A stretch of DNA of 7,190 nucleotides from Tannerellaceae bacterium (lineage in GTDB: Bacteria; Bacteroidota; Bacteroidia; Bacteroidales; Tannerellaceae). Below the pieces are notes generated by a model. The model ran no database searches. It was not told where the DNA came from and was given only the letters and a program-made list of their open reading frames with translations. Shown one piece after another: positions 6,198 through 7,190 of this stretch. The stretch is from assembly GCA_031273385.1 (NCBI GenBank), contig JAISRY010000005.1:1-7190 (forward strand), read 5' to 3'. Position 1 is the stretch's first letter, and every line of letters begins with the position of its first letter. A program made the position numbers and the translations under genes.

Positions 6198-7190
6198 TCA
6201 AGGCACGTAGGCTACGCGGAAGCCGAGGTGGATTTTGGTGTCGGAGGGGGATTCGGCGAAGCGGCTGGCGGAGCGGCTGAAGGAGGCTAACATGTTCCAG
6301 CTTCCGCTTCGGCGGACGCGCTTGTTTTCGCCATTGTACCAATCGCTGCACCACTCACAGACATTCCCGTGCATATCATACAAACCCCAGGCGTTCGGCG
6401 ACTTTTCTCCTACGGGATGCGTCGTGCTGCCGGCGGAGGGGTAATACCAGGCGTAGTTTTCCAACAGGTTTACGTCGTCGCCAAAACACCATGCCGCCTG
6501 ACTTCCCGCACGACAGGCATATTCCCACTGCGCTTCCGTCGGTAGGGTCATCCCGACCCAGTCGGCAAACGCCTTTGCGCCGTACCACGTGACGTGAATA
6601 ACCGGATGCGTACCCATGCCGTTCACCGGCTTCCACTCGTTATTGTCCCATAGTAGTCCCATTACGGTATTTTCCACGATCAATAGCTGGTTGCCATAAC
6701 CGTCTACTATCCCCTCTCCGTCGCTTCCGACGCCCTCTGCGTTCAGGAACGCCGCGAACTCGGCGTTTGTCGTTGCGTAGCGGCTGATATAGAAATCATC
6801 GCTGATGGTTACCTCGTGCAAGGTTTCGTTCGTACCGCGCCCTACCTCCTCGTCCAGACTACCCATCATGAATGTACCTTTGTTGATCAATTCCATACTC
6901 ATGGGGATGGGGGAGGCAGGTAAAGGAGGCGCAGGCGTCGGCCCGGGCTTCTCTTCATCGAAAGGGATATCGTCGCCATGCTCCGTATTCCAGGGGGTGG
7001 CAACGCCGGAAAGGCCTGCCGATCCGTCGGATACCGAGACGGTGTAGACGTATCTATACCCGGCTTCTATGCCGGTGAAACCGGCGACGGGCGGCAAGGT
7101 GGCGGCGTACTCCTTTCCGTTCAGCATAATGCGGAGCGGGACAGGCGTCGCCGTAATGTCCGTCATCGGCAGGACGATCGCTTCCGCTTT
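6198..7190 (-). CDS. Fimbrillin-like protein with C-terminal SUMF1/FGE-like domain (5' end missing)
   Basis: The last 330 residues are present; the frame is open at the right edge, so the true start lies outside the window and the Met codon at 7166 is internal. Visible residues 1-80 resemble the end of a fimbrillin (FimA/Mfa-like pilin) domain: PLRIMLNGKEYAATLPP, then YRYVYTVSVSD and a final ATPW. A proline-rich linker spans about 81-97. Residues 98-330 form a SUMF1/FGE-sulfatase domain: MELINKGTFMMGS, HPVIHVTWYGAKAFADWVG, LPTEAQWEYACRAG, WGLYDMHGNVCEWCSDWY, and GFRVAYVP at the end. Where catalytic FGE has two cysteines after GGSW, this protein has Met300 and Ser305 after SGSW, so formylglycine-generating activity is unlikely. 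The fold is C-type-lectin related and probably binds a ligand at the cell surface, perhaps as a pilus tip adhesin (inference). The C-terminus resembles DGR variable regions. The 89-nt gap to uxuB contains a promoter, so it is probably a separate transcription unit. Confidence 0.85.
   Translation of the reverse strand, partial: KAEAIVLPMTDITATPVPLRIMLNGKEYAATLPPVAGFTGIEAGYRYVYTVSVSDGSAGLSGVATPWNTEHGDDIPFDEEKPGPTPAPPLPASPIPMSMELINKGTFMMGSLDEEVGRGTNETLHEVTISDDFYISRYATTNAEFAAFLNAEGVGSDGEGIVDGYGNQLLIVENTVMGLLWDNNEWKPVNGMGTHPVIHVTWYGAKAFADWVGMTLPTEAQWEYACRAGSQAAWCFGDDVNLLENYAWYYPSAGSTTHPVGEKSPNAWGLYDMHGNVCEWCSDWYNGENKRVRRSGSWNMLASFSRSASRFAESPSDTKIHLGFRVAYVP
6216..6320 (-). other. Candidate DGR-like variable region of the fimbrillin-SUMF1 gene
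   Basis: This stretch encodes visible residues 291-325, from RVRRSGSWN to the conserved GFR. Its spacing matches the variable region of C-type-lectin DGR targets, where template codons AAC or AAT are diversified at adenines. At positions that are often Asn in templates this gene has ATG, TTA, TTC, AGC, TTC, GCC, GAA, ACC, AAA, ATC, CAC and CTC. Most keep a C in the third position while the first two bases vary. Conserved scaffold residues (W298, A302, R307-S308-A309, R311, P315, G323-F324-R325) are retained. Ordinary SUMF1 proteins look similar here and the gene is C-rich at third positions, so this is a hypothesis. No template repeat or reverse transcriptase is in the window. Confidence 0.3.

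Overview
The window looks like a chromosomal piece from a Bacteroidales-type bacterium (phylum Bacteroidota). Three things suggest this: a fimbrillin-type surface protein, a DUF5686 outer-membrane protein with an N-terminal carboxypeptidase-regulatory-like domain, and a promoter that fits the Bacteroidota consensus (TTG-N19-TAnnTTTG) rather than the E. coli sigma-70 type. The base composition seems fairly GC-rich for the group. I cannot name the genus.

Every confident gene is on the minus strand, so transcription runs from high to low coordinates. At the right edge (6198-7190) is the 3' part of a surface protein: a fimbrillin-like domain, a proline-rich linker and a C-terminal SUMF1/FGE-like (C-type-lectin-related) domain. 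It lacks the catalytic cysteines of true formylglycine-generating enzyme. Its C-terminus resembles the variable region of diversity-generating-retroelement (DGR) target proteins.

An 89-nt gap follows (6109-6197) with a good Bacteroidota promoter and a strong Shine-Dalgarno. These open a compact run of four genes: an SDR-type D-mannonate oxidoreductase (uxuB, 5296-6108), mannonate dehydratase (uxuA, 4090-5262), a DUF5686 outer-membrane protein (1411-4068) and DNA polymerase IV (dinB, 335-1408). The gaps are 33, 21 and 2 nt, so one transcript is likely. The first two genes are consecutive hexuronate-catabolism steps (fructuronate to mannonate to 2-keto-3-deoxygluconate). The DUF5686 and dinB genes have no obvious metabolic link to them, but dinB starts just 2 nt after the DUF5686 stop codon.

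The left 334 nt hold no confident gene. There is a short tandem duplication across the dinB stop codon, a likely rho-independent terminator for the operon (224-257), and a cluster of TTCACC/GGTGAA repeats that can fold into a bulged hairpin (146-220). At the extreme edge a weak candidate for the start of another minus-strand gene has a hydrophobic N-terminus. No tRNA, rRNA, CRISPR array, transposase, reverse transcriptase or phage gene was seen. The main open question is whether the fimbrillin-SUMF1 protein is a DGR target; the template repeat and reverse transcriptase needed to prove it are not in the window.
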